Notes: generated by a model from the sequence alone, not told the origin. A stretch of DNA of 13,065 bases from an uncultured Anaerococcus sp. (GCF_937934665.1 NZ_CALGYW010000140.1:1-13065), one strand, 5' to 3'. Positions 1 to 5,746 are shown, counted from the stretch's first letter. A program made the numbers and translations.

Positions 1-43
1 AATCGTGCTGACAGAAGTATCATTTACTTCTACCAACACGATT
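1..43. repeat. Imperfect inverted repeat at window edge
   Basis: Bases 1-7 (AATCGTG) are the reverse complement of 37-43 (CACGATT). Nested inside, 13-19 (AGAAGTA) pairs with 25-31 (TACTTCT) around a 5-base loop, with an internal loop between the two helices. There is no T-run after it on the plus strand, and what follows on the minus strand is outside the window. It could be a terminator of a neighbouring gene, part of a structured RNA or a small palindromic repeat. The sequence alone does not decide. Confidence 0.35.
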
Positions 44-59
44 TATTATAGAACCTTTT

Positions 60-97
60 AAAAGCAGGTAAGTTTAAAATTTACCTGCTTTTATTTT
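60..97. terminator. Hairpin terminator at end of yeiH-like gene
   Basis: A perfect 12-bp stem pairs 60-71 with 81-92 around a 9-base AT-rich loop, just beyond the minus-strand stop codon at 97-99. The T-rich tail is better on the plus strand (TTTTATTTTTAT) than on the minus strand, where only the TTTT at the stem end serves. It may act in both directions. Its position right after the minus-strand gene makes it the likely end of that transcript. Confidence 0.65.
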
Positions 98-1113
98 TAT
101 ATTAGATCCATAAAGTATATTACTACTATAGATACTATTACTACCAATAAGGATATTATAAAACCGTGAACCATTGGATTGATACCGGATTTTTTCATGT
201 CTCTATACTTGGTATTTAGACCAATAGCCGCAAGAGCTGCAACCATTAGAAATTTAGAAATGCTCTTAAGGTTTAAGGATAGATCTTCTGATATAAAGCC
301 TAAAGAATTTAGCATAACCATCGCTAAAAAACCTAGGATAAAAAATGGAACTATAGAAAATATAGAAAACTTCTTTTCTACATATTCATGACCTACTTTT
401 TTTACCTCAATCCTATGGTGGATCATCCTAAAAATTAAAACTACCGGAATAATAGAAAGCGTTCTCGTTAACTTAACCATAGTAGCAAAGTCACCTGCAG
501 CATCTGAATAGGCAAAGCCTGCCGCAACTACACTAGAAGTATCATTTACAGCAGTTCCTGTCCATAATCCATAGGCCATATCTGACAATCCTAAGGCTTT
601 GCCCATAAGTGGGAAGGCAATTATCATTAGCATATCAAATAAAAATGTTGCACTCATGGCATAGGCTATGTCTGTATCTTCTGCTTCTATCACAGGAGCT
701 ATAGCTGCTATAGCAGAACCTCCACAAATACCAGTACCTGCTGAAATAAGGTTACTCATCTTCCAATTCAGGCCAAGTTTTTTTCCTATAAAATATCCCC
801 CACCAAAACAAGTTAGAAGGGTAAAAATCATTACATAAAGGGATAATCTCCCAACATTTAACACTATACTAATATTAAGGCTTGCTCCAAAAAGAATAAT
901 TGCGAATTTAAGAAGCCTTTTTGATGTAAATTTTATCCCTGGACTTAAAGCACCTTCCGTATCAAGTACTGTGTTTAAGAACATACCGATAAATAGAGCT
1001 ATGACTGACCCACCAATAACGTGCATAGGTAAAATATTTTCTATAAATTGAGCTGCAAATGCAATTAATAAGGCCAAAGCTAGGCCTGGTAGGTATGATA
1101 TTATTTTTTTCAT
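97..1113 (-). CDS. yeiH: YeiH/UPF0324-family integral membrane protein (putative anion exporter)
   Basis: This 338-residue, very hydrophobic protein has about ten predicted membrane segments, the first at residues 8-26 and the last at about 314-337. It fits the YeiH/UPF0324 family, listed as putative sulfate exporters, whose substrate is poorly established. Two glycine/serine-rich family signatures stand out: GTGICGGSAIAA near residues 126-137 and GTAVNDTSSVVAAG near 186-199, both likely in re-entrant or pore segments. The length matches the usual 330-350 residues. The ATG follows a strong AAGGAGG site at good spacing. It lies 49 bases downstream of the Fur/PerR-like gene with a terminator hairpin between, and no separate promoter is visible. 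It may therefore be expressed by read-through from the regulator gene. Family assignment is fairly sure; the substrate is not. Confidence 0.85.
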   Translation of the reverse strand: MKKIISYLPGLALALLIAFAAQFIENILPMHVIGGSVIALFIGMFLNTVLDTEGALSPGIKFTSKRLLKFAIILFGASLNISIVLNVGRLSLYVMIFTLLTCFGGGYFIGKKLGLNWKMSNLISAGTGICGGSAIAAIAPVIEAEDTDIAYAMSATFLFDMLMIIAFPLMGKALGLSDMAYGLWTGTAVNDTSSVVAAGFAYSDAAGDFATMVKLTRTLSIIPVVLIFRMIHHRIEVKKVGHEYVEKKFSIFSIVPFFILGFLAMVMLNSLGFISEDLSLNLKSISKFLMVAALAAIGLNTKYRDMKKSGINPMVHGFIISLLVVIVSIVVIYFMDLI

Positions 1114-1130
1114 TCTTCCTCCTTTTTACA

Positions 1131-1155
1131 AATAAAAAAAGCGTTTGAAAACGCT
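1131..1155 (-). terminator. Intrinsic terminator between the Fur/PerR-like gene and yeiH-like gene
   Basis: AGCGTT (1140-1145) pairs with AACGCT (1150-1155) around a 4-base loop. On the minus strand it is followed by TTTTTTTATT. It lies directly after the regulator's stop codon and about 20 bases before the start of the yeiH-like gene, so it can end the regulator transcript or attenuate read-through into the transporter gene. Confidence 0.75.
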
Positions 1156-1162
1156 AAATTTA

Positions 1163-1606
1163 TTACTTACAATCAGGGCATATCCCCCTGTATATTACTT
1201 CAATAGTATCTATAGTATAATCCTCTAGCATATCAGGTTTTTCAATATCAACTATTTCCAAATCTTTTATACTGCCACAAGATTCGCAAATAAAGTGACC
1301 ATGACTAGACCTTTTAAATTCATATCTTTTTGATGTCATATTAAAATCAAGCTCTTTTACTAAATTGTGTTTAACAAATAGGTTTAAACTATTATAAACT
1401 GTAGCCTGACTAATAACTGGGTCCTTTTCCATAAGGTCATTGAAAATCTTTTCTGCTGTTGGATGGATAGGATGGGTTATTAAATAATCCAAAATTAATA
1501 GCCTTTTGTAAGATATTCTAATTTTTTTATCTTTAAGAATGTTTTTAAGTTCACTTAACCTTTTATCTTGGTCTTCATCCTTTAAATTTTCTATTAAGTC
1601 GTACAT
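1163..1606 (-). CDS. Fur/PerR-family metal-dependent transcriptional regulator
   Basis: This 147-residue protein has the Fur-superfamily layout: an N-terminal winged helix (about residues 20-86, with SQATVYNSLNLF as the recognition region) and a metal-binding dimerisation domain. The structural zinc site is two CxxC pairs, C107/C110 and C143/C146. Aligned by eye with Bacillus PerR, the regulatory metal ligands are H48 (in HPTA), H102, H104 and D115, matching PerR H37, H91, H93 and D104. The position of PerR D85 is Glu (E96, in RYEF). An Asp at the D104 position is the PerR-type state that favours peroxide sensing, so PerR-like is the better guess than Fur or Zur. The ATG lies behind a modest GGGG site; a second upstream ATG is out of frame. 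A double 7-1-7 box sits just upstream of its promoter, suggesting autoregulation. Subfamily is uncertain, so no gene symbol is given. Confidence 0.85.
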   Translation of the reverse strand: MYDLIENLKDEDQDKRLSELKNILKDKKIRISYKRLLILDYLITHPIHPTAEKIFNDLMEKDPVISQATVYNSLNLFVKHNLVKELDFNMTSKRYEFKRSSHGHFICESCGSIKDLEIVDIEKPDMLEDYTIDTIEVIYRGICPDCK

Positions 1607-1629
1607 ATAACCCCATGCCTTTCTAATAA

Positions 1630-1659
1630 ATAATATACGTTAAAACGCCTATTTGTCAA
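1630..1659 (-). promoter_or_regulatory. Promoter of the Fur/PerR-like gene
   Basis: On the minus strand a perfect TTGACA -35 box (plus-strand 1654-1659) is followed 16 bases later by TATATT (1632-1637), or 18 bases later by the overlapping TATTAT (1630-1635). The transcript would start about 20 bases before the ATG at 1606. Confidence 0.7.
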
Positions 1660-1663
1660 TGAT

Positions 1664-1684
1664 TGAGACTGATTATCAAAATCA
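1664..1684. promoter_or_regulatory. Double 7-1-7 Fur-type operator
   Basis: Two overlapping 7-1-7 inverted repeats offset by six bases are visible: TGAGACT-G-ATTATCA (1664-1678) and TGATTAT-C-AAAATCA (1670-1684). Together they match 17 of 21 positions of the classic Fur box written as two interlocking TGATAATnATTATCA units. The site begins 5 bases upstream of the -35 box of the Fur/PerR-like gene. The outer TGA/TCA ends are Fur-type rather than the TTA/TAA of typical PerR boxes. Binding by the neighbouring regulator is inferred. Confidence 0.6.
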
Positions 1685-1837
1685 AAATCCGACCATAAAG
1701 TTATACTTAAATTAAAACACCTCAGTTTTATTTGTATTATTTCTATCGCTCAAAATATAATGATTTTAATAATAATGTAGCAATTTCTTACATTTTTTGA
1801 TAATATAAGTATTTCGATTAGTTAAGAGAAAATTAAT
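1685..1837. other. AT-rich intergenic stretch with weak hairpin
   Basis: This gap lies between the operator and the end of the tetR-like gene. No plausible coding sequence is seen. A 6-bp AT-rich hairpin (1774-1779 with 1789-1794) is followed by six T's on the plus strand but has a poor tail on the minus strand. It is at best a weak terminator for the tetR-like gene. Confidence 0.4.
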
Positions 1838-2434
1838 TTAATAATTATTTGAAAAGGGATCTTCCTTGCTTAGACTTTCACTAATTCTTAAGGATCTTTC
1901 AATATTTCCATCAAAAAGTTTTCCAAGTCTATAGATAAAATCATCTGGAGACTTGTCCATACCGTCTAAGACCCACTTATCTAAGAGTCCCACCAAGGCT
2001 ATCCTATAAAAATTTGTAACCAAGGCCTTATCTTCTTCTGTAGCTTCTATATTTTTTAAAAGACATTCATTTTCTATGTATTTACTCATTACAGACTCGC
2101 AAATTTTATAGAGATAAGCATCAGTATCTTTTTTATCTATAGATTTAAAAAGGTTTTGAGCCGCCTTTTTATTTTCTAGAAAAAAGGAAGATGCAGTTAT
2201 CAAACTCTTCTCCCAAGAAGATGAAGAATCAAACTCTTGATCTACTTTTTTTATTTCATCAGCAAGTACCTCTTTTACCAAGGTATAAATATCTTCATAG
2301 TGGTAATAAAAAGTGTTTCTATTTATCTCACACTTATTTGCTATCTCTGAGATTGTTATCAAGTTGAAACTTTTTTCTTCCAAAAGCTTTATAAATTCTT
2401 CTTTTATTAGGTTTTTTGTATATTGCTTAGCCAT
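1838..2434 (-). CDS. TetR/AcrR-family transcriptional regulator
   Basis: This 198-residue protein has a clear TetR-type N-terminal DNA-binding domain. The helix-turn-helix covers about residues 27-46, with the family-typical TISEIANKCEINRNTFYYHY core. The C-terminal ligand/dimer domain (about 60-198) is divergent and gives no hint of the inducer. The DNA-binding domain resembles the DhaS-like TetR branch often seen in Firmicutes. The ATG follows an AGGGGT site. The gene is monocistronic by appearance: the strong rplL terminator lies upstream and another gene's operator region downstream. TetR proteins usually control an adjacent gene, but neither neighbour is an obvious target, so the regulated gene is unknown. 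Confidence 0.85.
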   Translation of the reverse strand: MAKQYTKNLIKEEFIKLLEEKSFNLITISEIANKCEINRNTFYYHYEDIYTLVKEVLADEIKKVDQEFDSSSSWEKSLITASSFFLENKKAAQNLFKSIDKKDTDAYLYKICESVMSKYIENECLLKNIEATEEDKALVTNFYRIALVGLLDKWVLDGMDKSPDDFIYRLGKLFDGNIERSLRISESLSKEDPFSNNY

Positions 2435-2471
2435 AAAACTACCCCTATATAATCCTATCTTAAATACTAAT

Positions 2472-2500
2472 ATTATACGGGATTTTTATATATTTTATAG
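2472..2500 (-). promoter_or_regulatory. Possible tetR promoter
   Basis: A perfect minus-strand TATAAT (2472-2477) lies about 38 bases before the tetR-like ATG. The -35 position has no good TTGACA match (CTATAA at 17-base spacing), so the call rests on the -10 box and its position just beyond the rplL terminator tail. Confidence 0.4.
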
Positions 2501-2501
2501 C

Positions 2502-2562
2502 TAAACTTAAAAAAATAAAAACCTCCCAGCTATACCGGGAGGTTTGACTAGGTAAACCTAGT
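2502..2562 (-). terminator. Strong intrinsic terminator after rplJL
   Basis: On the minus strand a small hairpin (2547-2552 with 2557-2562) comes first. It is followed by a 9-bp GC-rich stem (AAACCTCCC at 2519-2527 with GGGAGGTTT at 2537-2545) and then a T-rich tail (TTTTATTTTTTTAAG). It lies right after the rplL stop codon and should end the ribosomal-protein transcript. Confidence 0.9.
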
Positions 2563-2568
2563 AAGTTA

Positions 2569-2952
2569 TTATGCTAATTCTACTTCAGCGCCTGCTTCTT
2601 CTAGAGCTGCTTTTACTTCTTCAGCCTTATCTTTAGCTACACCTTCAACAACGTTAGCTGGAGCTCCGTCAACTAGAGCCTTAGCTTCTTTTAGTCCAAG
2701 ACCAGCTGCATCTTTAACAACTTTGATTACGTTGATTTTTGATTGACCAGCTGATTTAAGAACTACGTCAAATTCTGATTTTTCAGCTGCTCCTGCTGCT
2801 GCATCTCCGCCTGCTGCTGGAGCTACTGCCGCTACTGCTGCTTGAGCTGATACGTCAAATTCTTCTTCGATTGCTTTAACTAGTTCTGAAAGTTCAAGAA
2901 CTGTAAGTTCTTTGATTTCTTCTAATAGGTTTGTTACTTTTTCTGATGCCAT
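2569..2952 (-). CDS. rplL: 50S ribosomal protein L7/L12
   Basis: This 127-residue protein forms the multimeric ribosomal stalk that recruits translation GTPases. It has the N-terminal dimerisation helices (about residues 1-36), an Ala/Gly-rich flexible hinge (about 37-57, with AAVAAVAPAAGGDAAAGAA) and the globular C-terminal domain with the conserved GLGLKEAKALV factor-binding helix. In the stretch that commonly reads VREITGLGLKEAK, this protein has VVKDAAGLGLKEAK. Length is normal. The ATG follows AAAGGAGA. It is the last gene of the rplJL unit, 33 bases after rplJ, and is followed by a terminator rather than rpoB. Confidence 0.98.
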   Translation of the reverse strand: MASEKVTNLLEEIKELTVLELSELVKAIEEEFDVSAQAAVAAVAPAAGGDAAAGAAEKSEFDVVLKSAGQSKINVIKVVKDAAGLGLKEAKALVDGAPANVVEGVAKDKAEEVKAALEEAGAEVELA

Positions 2953-2985
2953 TTTAATTCTCCTTTAAATTTTAATATTATTTTC

Positions 2986-3534
2986 TTATGCTGCTTCGTT
3001 TTCTTTTTTGTTTGCCACTTCATTAAGGGCGATTGCAAGTTTAGATATTGCGTTATTAAGATCTCCTGCAAGAGTTCTAATTGGTGCTTGTAATACATTT
3101 GCAAGCATTGAGTGTAATACTTCTGTAGCTGGTAATGTAGCTATCGCCATCATTTGTTCGCTATTTTGGTAGTTACCTTCAACAATACCTGATTTTAAAA
3201 CTAATTTTTCTTCGTTTGCTTCGTCTTCTTTTCTGTAGTCAACTGCGATCTTTGGACCGTCTACTAAATCATGTTTAGAAAATACTAGAGCGTTTGATCC
3301 TTTTAGGTCTTCGATTAAATCATCATAACCAAGTTCCTCAAAAGCAAATCTCATCATGGTATTTTTGTAAACTTTGTATTCAGCGTCTTTTTCTCTAAAT
3401 TTGTTACGTAAATCAGTGATTTCCTTTACGTCCATACCGTTAAAACCTACAAGTGTCACTGATTGTGAACCTTCGATTTTTTCTTTGATTTCGTTAACTA
3501 TTAACTGTTTAGCTGCTATAACTTTTTCGCTCAC
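2986..3534 (-). CDS. rplJ: 50S ribosomal protein L10
   Basis: This 182-residue protein anchors L7/L12 dimers to 23S rRNA at the stalk base, and in other bacteria the L10-L12 complex represses its own mRNA. The N-terminal rRNA-binding domain and the C-terminal helix that binds L12 (about residues 140-172) are recognisable. The end is a Lys/Glu/Asn-rich tail that makes it somewhat longer than the usual 165-175 residues. Translation starts at a GTG codon, chosen because a strong AGGAGGTGA lies five bases upstream and the protein then begins MSEKV. The gene is preceded by a long structured leader with its own promoter and an attenuator, consistent with L10-L12 feedback. Confidence 0.97.
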   Translation of the reverse strand: MSEKVIAAKQLIVNEIKEKIEGSQSVTLVGFNGMDVKEITDLRNKFREKDAEYKVYKNTMMRFAFEELGYDDLIEDLKGSNALVFSKHDLVDGPKIAVDYRKEDEANEEKLVLKSGIVEGNYQNSEQMMAIATLPATEVLHSMLANVLQAPIRTLAGDLNNAISKLAIALNEVANKKENEAA

Positions 3535-3700
3535 TTTTTCACCTCCTAAGGCTAATGGTAGGTATATAAAAACCCCACTTTATGTAGACACTCTAATAGT
3601 GCCTACATCGGTGGGGATGTAGTAAAATTCTCCCACCTATACGCAATTATTAAACATTACTGTCTGCGTAGTCTTTGGTAGCCTGTTTATTTGACTTTTA
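3535..3700 (-). ncRNA. L10-type ribosomal protein leader RNA of rplJL
   Basis: About 160 bases of untranslated leader lie between the internal promoter and the rplJ GTG. On the minus-strand RNA the first helix pairs 3665-3670 with 3640-3645 and caps an AU-rich loop, in the region where L10 leaders carry their protein-binding helix. After it come two mutually exclusive hairpins: a candidate antiterminator (3610-3616 with 3631-3637) and an attenuator. The position, the adjacent genes and this two-state arrangement match the known Firmicutes L10 leader. Individual kink-turn residues were not verified. Confidence 0.8.
3563..3616 (-). terminator. Attenuator hairpin in rplJ leader
   Basis: The stem is long: CCCCAC/GTGGGG (3573-3578 with 3611-3616) at the base and 11 positions with one mismatch above it (3582-3592 with 3598-3608). 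It is followed on the minus strand by TTTTTATATA. The base strand 3611-3616 is also needed by the alternative hairpin 3610-3616/3631-3637, so the two folds exclude each other. It lies about 30 bases before the rplJ start and can stop both the local transcript and read-through from rplA. Confidence 0.85.
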
Positions 3701-3701
3701 T

Positions 3702-3730
3702 ATTATACAATCAATCTATAGAAATTGCAA
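3702..3730 (-). promoter_or_regulatory. Internal promoter for rplJL
   Basis: On the minus strand TTGCAA (3725-3730) is separated by exactly 17 bases from a perfect TATAAT (3702-3707). It starts two bases beyond the rplA stop codon, so rplJL has its own promoter within the cluster. Confidence 0.65.
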
Positions 3731-3731
3731 A

Positions 3732-4445
3732 TTATTTTGTTTCTACTAATTCGCTAGCCTTACCTGCTTGTAATTTTACACCAGGTCCCATTGTTGATGC
3801 AACGGTGATTGATTTGATATATTTACCCTTAGCAGCTGCTGGTCTTGCCTTAACAACTTCTCTTACTAGGGCTTTGATGTTGTCAGCTAGTTTTTCAACT
3901 CCGAAAGATACCTTACCTGCTGGTACATGGATTAAGTTAGCCTTATCTGTTCTATACTCAACCTTACCTGCTTTGATTTCTTCGATAGCTTGTTTAACGT
4001 CGTTTGTTACTGTACCAGTTTTTGGGTTTGGCATTAGGCCTTGTGGTCCAAGTACCCTACCAAGTCTACCTACTGTAGCCATCATATCTGGTGTAGCTAT
4101 AACTACGTCAAAGTCTAACCAACCATCTTTTTGGATTTTTTCTGCATATTCTTCATTACCAGCGAAGTCTGCACCGGCTTGTAATGCTTCATCTATTCTG
4201 TCGTCTTTTACGAAAGCTAGTACTCTTTGTACTCTACCTGTACCGTGTGGCAAAATAACTGTTCCTCTAACTTGTTGGTCAGCGTGTCTGCTGTCTACAC
4301 CTAGGTTAAAGTGAAGTTCAACAGTTTCGTCAAATTTTGCCTTTGCAGATTTTTCAACTATTTCAAGTGCTTCGTTTAATTCATATTCCTTTGTAGAATC
4401 ATATGAAGCTTTTGATTCTATATATTTCTTTCCTCTTTTAGCCAT
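3732..4445 (-). CDS. rplA: 50S ribosomal protein L1
   Basis: This 237-residue protein binds the mobile L1 stalk of 23S rRNA and, in other bacteria, represses translation of its own operon. The sequence has the classic two-domain layout, with the N- and C-terminal strands completing domain I and an inserted domain II. Conserved segments include ELHFNLGVDSRHADQQVRG, VLGPQGLMPNPKTGTV and the C-terminal TMGPGVK. Length is close to the usual 228-235. The ATG lies behind CAGGAGGT. It follows rplK after 36 bases that fold into an L1-like hairpin. Confidence 0.98.
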   Translation of the reverse strand: MAKRGKKYIESKASYDSTKEYELNEALEIVEKSAKAKFDETVELHFNLGVDSRHADQQVRGTVILPHGTGRVQRVLAFVKDDRIDEALQAGADFAGNEEYAEKIQKDGWLDFDVVIATPDMMATVGRLGRVLGPQGLMPNPKTGTVTNDVKQAIEEIKAGKVEYRTDKANLIHVPAGKVSFGVEKLADNIKALVREVVKARPAAAKGKYIKSITVASTMGPGVKLQAGKASELVETK

Positions 4446-4457
4446 TTAATACCTCCT

Positions 4458-4482
4458 GTGGTAATCGGGTAAACCCTCCCAC
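4458..4482 (-). promoter_or_regulatory. Putative L1 binding hairpin before rplA
   Basis: The minus-strand RNA reads GUGG-GA-GGG-UUUA-CCC-GAUUA-CCAC, directly followed by the AGGAGGU ribosome-binding site of rplA. The outer 4-bp helix (4479-4482 with 4458-4461) overlaps the rplK stop codon by one base. The inner 3-bp helix is 4467-4469 with 4474-4476. Two short helices split by an asymmetric internal loop is the general form of L1 targets on mRNA and 23S rRNA. A near-copy sits before rplK. Confidence 0.55.
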
Positions 4483-4910
4483 TAATCTTCTACAGTGACT
4501 CCCATACTTCTTGCTGTTCCTGCTATCATGCTTACTGCAGCTTCTAAGCTTGCAGCGTTAAGATCTTGCATCTTTGTCTTAGCAATTTCTTCAAGTTGGC
4601 TTCTCTTGATAGAACCAACCTTATTTTTGTTTGGTTCACCTGAACCCTTAGCTAGGTTGATAGCTTTTTTGATTAATACTGGTGCTGGTGGTGTTTTTGT
4701 TATAAATGTGAATGTCCTATCCGCATAAATAGTCATTTCAACCGGTATAATCATTCCAGCTTGGTCAGCTGTCTTAGCATTAAATGCTTGAACGAATTCC
4801 ATGATGTTAATTCCGTGAGGACCTAGAGCGGTTCCTACTGGTGGTGCTGGTGATGCAGCTCCTGCTGGTACTTGTAGTTTTACTATCGCTTGTATATCTT
4901 TTTCTGCCAT
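4482..4910 (-). CDS. rplK: 50S ribosomal protein L11
   Basis: This 142-residue protein binds the GTPase-associated region of 23S rRNA and is needed for stringent-response sensing. The N-terminal domain has the proline-rich PAPPVG helix (residues 21-26) that faces 23S rRNA and thiopeptide antibiotics. The C-terminal rRNA-binding domain ends in IAGTARSMGVTVED. Length is normal. Most bacteria read PPVGPALGQHG; here it is PPVGTALGPHG, with Thr at residue 27 (codon 4830-4832) replacing the second key proline. The ATG follows AAGGAGGT. It lies between nusG and rplA in the usual order. Confidence 0.98.
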   Translation of the reverse strand: MAEKDIQAIVKLQVPAGAASPAPPVGTALGPHGINIMEFVQAFNAKTADQAGMIIPVEMTIYADRTFTFITKTPPAPVLIKKAINLAKGSGEPNKNKVGSIKRSQLEEIAKTKMQDLNAASLEAAVSMIAGTARSMGVTVED

Positions 4911-4923
4911 AATTTACCTCCTT

Positions 4924-4950
4924 GTGGTGATTCGGGTTTTACCCTCCCAC
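4924..4950 (-). promoter_or_regulatory. Putative L1 binding hairpin before rplK
   Basis: The minus-strand RNA reads GUGG-GA-GGGU-AAA-ACCC-GAAUCA-CCAC, followed by AAGGAGGU of rplK. The outer helix is 4947-4950 with 4924-4927 and the inner helix 4941-4944 with 4934-4937. It shares GUGGGAGGGU, the CCCGA turn and CCAC with the hairpin before rplA. A small ACTGT/ACAGT hairpin (4949-4953 with 4958-4962) overlaps its first two bases and could compete with it. L1 as the ligand is inferred from position and form. Confidence 0.6.
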
Positions 4951-4963
4951 TGTTTAGACAGTA

Positions 4964-5551
4964 CTAAATTTCTTCTATATCACTGTATTCTAGGTCGATT
5001 AGTGTATCACGACCAAACATATCTACATATGCTTTTAAAACGCCTTTTTCTTTATCGACTTCTTCAATTTTTGCAACAAAGTCTTTGAAAGGACCTGCAA
5101 TGATATTTACGTTATCACCTGGTTTTACATTGATATTAAATACTGGTTCTTTTTCCTTAACGCCAAACTTTCTTACTTCAGCTTTGGTTAATGGAACTGG
5201 GTCCCCATCAGGACCTACAAAACCTGTAACACCTTGGGTGTTTCTTATTATATACCAAGACTTGCTTGTAACGTTCATTTTGACCATTACATAGCCAGGA
5301 AATAATTTTCTAGTCTTTACTTTCTTTTCGTCATTTTTAACCTCGACATACTCTTCTGTTGGTACAGTCACATCTACTATGTCTGGGTTTTGCTCGTTGT
5401 CGATCATCATTTGGATCTTATCTGCAACCCTGTTTTCATAGCCTGTATAAGTGTGAACTACATACCATCTAGCATTTTTTTCAATCTCGGTTAATAAAGC
5501 TTCTTTTTCTTCTTCTTTATTAGGATCAAAGTTTAAAGAATCTGTCATCAT
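4964..5551 (-). CDS. nusG: Transcription termination/antitermination protein NusG
   Basis: This protein of 194-195 residues binds the RNA polymerase clamp and modulates pausing, termination and transcription-translation coupling. The NGN domain (about residues 25-125) starts at NARWYVVHTYTGYENRVADK and holds the typical KLFPGYVMVKM strand. The KOW domain is at about 140-195 (VKPGDNVNIIAGPFKDF). Two ATG codons are adjacent (5551 and 5548). The GGTG site overlaps the secE stop codon and spaces better to the second, so the true start may be one codon in. Only four bases separate it from secE, suggesting coupled translation. Confidence 0.97.
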   Translation of the reverse strand: MMTDSLNFDPNKEEEKEALLTEIEKNARWYVVHTYTGYENRVADKIQMMIDNEQNPDIVDVTVPTEEYVEVKNDEKKVKTRKLFPGYVMVKMNVTSKSWYIIRNTQGVTGFVGPDGDPVPLTKAEVRKFGVKEKEPVFNINVKPGDNVNIIAGPFKDFVAKIEEVDKEKGVLKAYVDMFGRDTLIDLEYSDIEEI

Positions 5552-5555
5552 TCAC

Positions 5556-5738
5556 CTACAGTATTGTCGAAAGTAGGAAATGGAAGATCTTATCAAGGCC
5601 CCAGATTGCTACTGCTGTAGCTGCACTGATGGCAATTACTAATAAAGTATACTCTAGAGTAGTCTTCTTATCAGGCCATTGGACCTTTTTGAATTCTTTA
5701 CTAATTCCAGAGAAGAAAGAATCTTTTTTCTTAGCCAT
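5556..5738 (-). CDS. secE: Preprotein translocase subunit SecE
   Basis: This 60-residue single-span membrane protein clamps SecY in the Sec translocon. It shows the short cytoplasmic amphipathic segment with the conserved EFKKVQWP motif (residues 15-22), followed by one transmembrane helix (about 31-57). This is the standard short SecE form of Gram-positive bacteria. The ATG lies behind GGAGAG. The ribosome-binding region overlaps the end of rpmG, and the gene order rpmG-secE-nusG is canonical. Confidence 0.96.
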   Translation of the reverse strand: MAKKKDSFFSGISKEFKKVQWPDKKTTLEYTLLVIAISAATAVAIWGLDKIFHFLLSTIL

Positions 5739-5746
5739 TGTCTCTC

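Noticed and set aside
1774..1798. Hairpin followed by six T's as a terminator of a plus-strand gene
   Set aside because: There is no plus-strand gene upstream, and the stem is only six AT-rich pairs. On the minus strand the T-tail is too weak for a confident tetR terminator.
2780..2850. Short repetitive GCTGCTGCTCC-like tract as a DNA repeat
   Set aside because: It encodes the Ala/Gly-rich hinge of L7/L12, and the repetition follows from the protein composition.
3691..4314. Plus-strand open frame of 207 codons opposite rplA
   Set aside because: It lies antisense to the clearly conserved L1 gene, has no ribosome-binding site, and its serine/leucine/threonine-rich composition is what the reverse frame of an alanine/lysine-rich gene yields.
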